A DNA stretch of 64,000 nucleotides from DATHZQ01 sp963823505 (GTDB taxonomy: Bacteria > Actinomycetota > Acidimicrobiia > Spongiisociales > UBA5794): NCBI GenBank assembly GCA_963823505.1, contig CAWGLY010000005.1, positions 434,001-498,000 on the forward strand, given 5' to 3'. How positions within the stretch are numbered: position 1 is the stretch's first letter; the number at the start of each line of letters is the position of its first letter. A model generated the notes under the pieces. It saw nothing but the letters and a program-made list of their open reading frames with translations. It was not told where the DNA came from and did no database searches. Both the position numbers and the translations under genes were made by a program. This document shows positions 61,336 through 64,000 of this stretch, in pieces.

Positions 61336-63846
61336 TCAGACCTTCATCCGGGCGTCGTCGGCGTCGAACAGCGGGGTGCTTCCGGCCACGGCCACCTTCA
61401 CAGGGAACAGCTCGTTCTGGTACATCACCTGCAGGTCGGTGCCGGCGATCGCCAGATCGGGAGGGAGGTAGCCGAGAAGCAGGTACTTGCCGACGGATGG
61501 CCCTGCGCCCGCGCTGGTGACCCGAGAGACCCGTCCTTTGGCGTCGACGATGCGTTCGCCGTCCATCGTGAGGATCGGCTCGTTGCCGCCCATCGGGAAG
61601 CGGGGGATCCCTGACCCCGAGACATGGGATTCGATGGTGAGTGTGCAACACACTGCAGCAGGCCCCTCATCGCGGGCGGCAAGATAGGCCGCCTTGCCGA
61701 TGAAGTCGGCGGACTTCACCTTGGGGCGCGCCAGCCCTGCCTCGACCGGGGTGTACTCGGATTCGAGTTCTGCGCCCATCAGGCGATACCCCTTCTCCAG
61801 ACGCCCTGTCGTGCCATACACGCCTGCACCAACGGGCGTCACGTCGAACTCGCGACCCGCCTCGTACAGCAGGTCCCAGAGCTCGAGTCCGTGCTCCATG
61901 TTCGTGGAGATTTCCCAACCGAGCTCGCCCACGTAGGAGATGCGCAACAGGGTGCAGGGGATCGAGCCGATGGTGATCTGCTTGACGGTCCCATACGGGA
62001 ATCCCTCGTTGGAGATGTCGTCGTTGGTGACCTTGGCGACGAGCTTGCGGGCGTTGGGTCCCCACACCCCGACGGTGCAGATCGACGAAGTCATGTCCTG
62101 CATCGCCACCGAGCCGTCCTCGGGCAGCCACTTCCGGAACCAGTACGCGTCGCGGCCGCCGTCGAAGCCGCCCGTCACCACCCGGAAGTGACGATCGCCG
62201 AGCCGAAGAATGGTGAGGTCGGAGCGGAAGCCGCCCTGTTCGTTGAGCAACGGGGTGTAGATGGCGGATCCGACCGGCCGGTCGCACTTGTTGACCGCCA
62301 TGTGCTCGATGTACTCGACCACGCCGGGCCCGGTGAAGTCGAAAATGGCGAAAGCGGTGAGGTCGATCATCGCGACGCTCTCCCGTAACGCAAGATGCTC
62401 GGCATTCTGGATCGGTGACCACCACCTGGCGTCCCACTCATGGGGTCTGTCGGCAATCTGGTCGCGGTACGTGTCCACGAGGCCTGCGTTGGACTCGTAC
62501 CAGTGCGGCCGTTCCCAACCTCCCGCCTCGAAGTACACGGCGCCGAGCTCCTGGGTCCGTGGATGGAAGGGGCTGATGCGGTGGTTGCGCTGCGAGTTCC
62601 ATTGCTCTCGCGGATGCACGATGCCGTAGGTCTTGTTGAAGTGCTCGGCGCAGCGCTCGAGGATGTGCGCCTCGCTGCGCTGGTATGCGTAGAACCGGCT
62701 CACGTCGGAGGCGTGGGGGTCGATTTCCGGGTAGCCGTGAGTCATCCACTCCGCGAGCGCCCTACCGGTACCAGGCCCCTCCTTGATCCAGATGGCGGCA
62801 CACGACCAGAGGTTCTTCACCTCGACCGTCTCACCGACGAGCGGCATCGCATCAGGGGTGAGCGACAGCAGCCCGTTGATGCCGTACTTGATCTCCGCAT
62901 CGCCGAGGAATGGCATCAGCTCGAGTGCCTGCTCGAGCTGCGGGTCGAAGTCGTCCATCGTCAGCGGGAGTTCGGTGGGGGAGAGGCGGGACTCTTCGAT
63001 GGATGGGATGGTGTCGGGGTGGTGGAAGATGGGGCGGTGGGCATACGAGCCGACTTCCATCGACCCTGCAGTCTGCCGCTCGTAGCAGAAGGTGTCCATG
63101 TCGCGCACGATGGGGTAGCCGATCTCGTTGTTGGTGGCCTGGAGGGCTTCCAGCGGACCTACGTCGATCATCTGGTGCACGGCGGGGGTCAGCGGGATGG
63201 TGGCTCCCGCCATCGCCGCAATCCGAGGGCTCCACACACCGCAGGCGATGACCACGTGCTCGGCGGCGATGTGGCCTCGGTCCGTGGTGACTCCTGTGAC
63301 CCGCCCGTTGTCGACGGTGATGTCGGTCACCTCGACATTCGGGACGGTGGTCAACGCCTCGAGTTCGATGGCCCGCTCCCGCATGAGCGTGCCGGCCTGG
63401 AGGGAGTCCACCACGGACACACTCGGCGTGTAGAAGCCTCCGAGGACGACGTCCTCGTTGATGAACGGAACCATCTCCTTGACCTCTGGGGGCGTGAGCA
63501 GCCGAGCCTCGATACCCCACGTCGTGGCCGACGTCATTCTCCGCTTCAGCTCTTCGAGACGAGCCTCGGTGCGGGCAACTTCGATGCCACCACAGGTGGT
63601 GTTCACGCCCATTTCCTCGTACTGCCGCTGGCTATCGAGGGTCAGCGCCGCCATTTCCTTGTTGTGGTCGACGGGGAAGATGAAGTTCGAGGCGTGCCCG
63701 GTCGACCCACCGGGGTTGGGCAGCGGGCCTTTGTCGATCTGCACGATGTCTCGCCATCCGAGTTCGGCGAGGTGCATGACCACGGAGTTTCCGACGATCC
63801 CGGCACCAATCACGACAGCCCGTGCGCTCGTGGGTAGATCGCTCAC
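61336..63846 (-). CDS. dimethylglycine/sarcosine dehydrogenase, FAD-GcvT fusion
   Basis: An 836-residue enzyme. Residues 1-390 form the FAD oxidoreductase domain (VVIGAGIVGNSVVMHLAELG; GGSTGHASN, whose His corresponds to the covalent FAD site in this family). Residues about 440-830 form the folate-binding GcvT domain (LRISYVGELGWEISTNMEHG, EKGYRLMGAELESEYTPVEA, then the C-terminal barrel). It oxidatively demethylates an N-methyl glycine and moves the carbon to tetrahydrofolate as 5,10-methylene-THF, handing electrons to ETF, encoded next. Dimethylglycine or sarcosine are the likely substrates. GTG 63846 has AAGGAG seven bases upstream. Confidence 0.88.
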   Translation of the reverse strand: MSDLPTSARAVVIGAGIVGNSVVMHLAELGWRDIVQIDKGPLPNPGGSTGHASNFIFPVDHNKEMAALTLDSQRQYEEMGVNTTCGGIEVARTEARLEELKRRMTSATTWGIEARLLTPPEVKEMVPFINEDVVLGGFYTPSVSVVDSLQAGTLMRERAIELEALTTVPNVEVTDITVDNGRVTGVTTDRGHIAAEHVVIACGVWSPRIAAMAGATIPLTPAVHQMIDVGPLEALQATNNEIGYPIVRDMDTFCYERQTAGSMEVGSYAHRPIFHHPDTIPSIEESRLSPTELPLTMDDFDPQLEQALELMPFLGDAEIKYGINGLLSLTPDAMPLVGETVEVKNLWSCAAIWIKEGPGTGRALAEWMTHGYPEIDPHASDVSRFYAYQRSEAHILERCAEHFNKTYGIVHPREQWNSQRNHRISPFHPRTQELGAVYFEAGGWERPHWYESNAGLVDTYRDQIADRPHEWDARWWSPIQNAEHLALRESVAMIDLTAFAIFDFTGPGVVEYIEHMAVNKCDRPVGSAIYTPLLNEQGGFRSDLTILRLGDRHFRVVTGGFDGGRDAYWFRKWLPEDGSVAMQDMTSSICTVGVWGPNARKLVAKVTNDDISNEGFPYGTVKQITIGSIPCTLLRISYVGELGWEISTNMEHGLELWDLLYEAGREFDVTPVGAGVYGTTGRLEKGYRLMGAELESEYTPVEAGLARPKVKSADFIGKAAYLAARDEGPAAVCCTLTIESHVSGSGIPRFPMGGNEPILTMDGERIVDAKGRVSRVTSAGAGPSVGKYLLLGYLPPDLAIAGTDLQVMYQNELFPVKVAVAGSTPLFDADDARMKV

Positions 63847-63945
63847 GTTCAGCTCCTTGTCGCCACTCGGATGTTGCGCCAGTCGATGGGGCAGTCGGAG
63901 AGGGGGAGGCCCTGTGATCCGGCCGCTGGAGTCGCAGGCGGAGTG

Positions 63946-63974
63946 CCACGATGCGGCACGTTGCTACATCGTGG
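63946..63974. promoter_or_regulatory. inverted repeat upstream of the dehydrogenase operon
   Basis: CCACGATG (63946-63953) and CATCGTGG (63967-63974) are perfect inverted repeats 13 bases apart, about 100 bases before the DMGDH-like start. The 154 bases from 63847 to the window end hold no other gene I can support. Confidence 0.4.
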
Positions 63975-64000
63975 GACATTACCGCCCCGCCGCAGGAGCC

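Noticed and set aside
1..64000. tRNA, rRNA or selC genes
   Set aside because: I looked through the intergenic gaps and found no cloverleaf or rRNA-like sequence. A covariance scan would be the proper test.

Overview
The window is GC-rich, densely coded DNA from a chromosome that is most likely actinobacterial. Pointers are an F420-type LLM oxidoreductase, an OmpATb/ArfA-like OmpA protein, a heliorhodopsin, a DUF222-like remnant, many GTG/TTG starts and several apparently leaderless TANNNT-N6-ATG promoters. A lineage near Acidimicrobiia is a guess. I saw no rRNA, tRNA, CRISPR array or intact transposon.

Layout. 0-8 kb: an edge-truncated PLP desulfhydrase, glutaryl-CoA dehydrogenase, a quinone oxidoreductase with a zinc metallopeptidase, a maf/HTTM operon, and a MerR regulator divergent from a second acyl-CoA dehydrogenase. 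7.7-10.8 kb: a three-domain kinase / M23 / class-III aminotransferase fusion. 10.9-24.8 kb: mixed housekeeping and surface genes (beta-helix lipoprotein, DoxX, ATP-dependent DNA ligase, aldo/keto reductase, M24 peptidase, CapA, GMC oxidoreductase, PGM1-like ATP-grasp ligase, zinc alcohol dehydrogenase, dienelactone hydrolase). 25 kb: heliorhodopsin. 25.9-42.4 kb: three acyl/aryl-CoA ligases, a thiolase, an SDR, an LLM oxidoreductase, a DegT aminotransferase, a CNNM/CBS protein, a thioredoxin/DsbD fusion and a TMEM175-like channel, interrupted by a VapBC pair and gene remnants. 42.5-45.7 kb: a secreted sugar dehydrogenase-like protein ending in four identical 240-bp repeats.

48.4-63.8 kb is the most coherent part and concerns one-carbon metabolism. 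An IclR regulator precedes formate-tetrahydrofolate ligase (fhs) and a three-gene formate dehydrogenase. The catalytic FDH gene is broken on paper by a TGA at 51331. The context is that of selenocysteine (Asn-Arg-Thr-Sec-His-Ala-Pro-Ser) and a SECIS-like hairpin with a GGUCU loop follows at the E. coli fdhF distance. The FDH is also split and permuted: its N-terminal ferredoxin and Mo-proximal 4Fe-4S domains are on a separate gene two positions downstream, after a NuoE-NuoF fusion. At 58.3-63.8 kb lie a dimethylglycine/sarcosine dehydrogenase-GcvT protein, EtfB, EtfA and a betaine-homocysteine methyltransferase-like protein. Together these could strip methyl groups from betaine or dimethylglycine onto homocysteine and tetrahydrofolate, release formate through Fhs, and oxidise it to CO2 with NAD(P) reduction.

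Three stretches look like scars. 27.9-29.3 kb holds VapBC, a frameshifted alpha/beta hydrolase and a DUF222-like remnant. 37.4-37.9 kb holds a decayed choice-of-anchor B gene. 55.7-58.3 kb holds MazEF, a PIN remnant, a decayed GT92 glycosyltransferase and an IS481-like left end. A CoA-transferase tail remnant lies at 46.1-46.4 kb.
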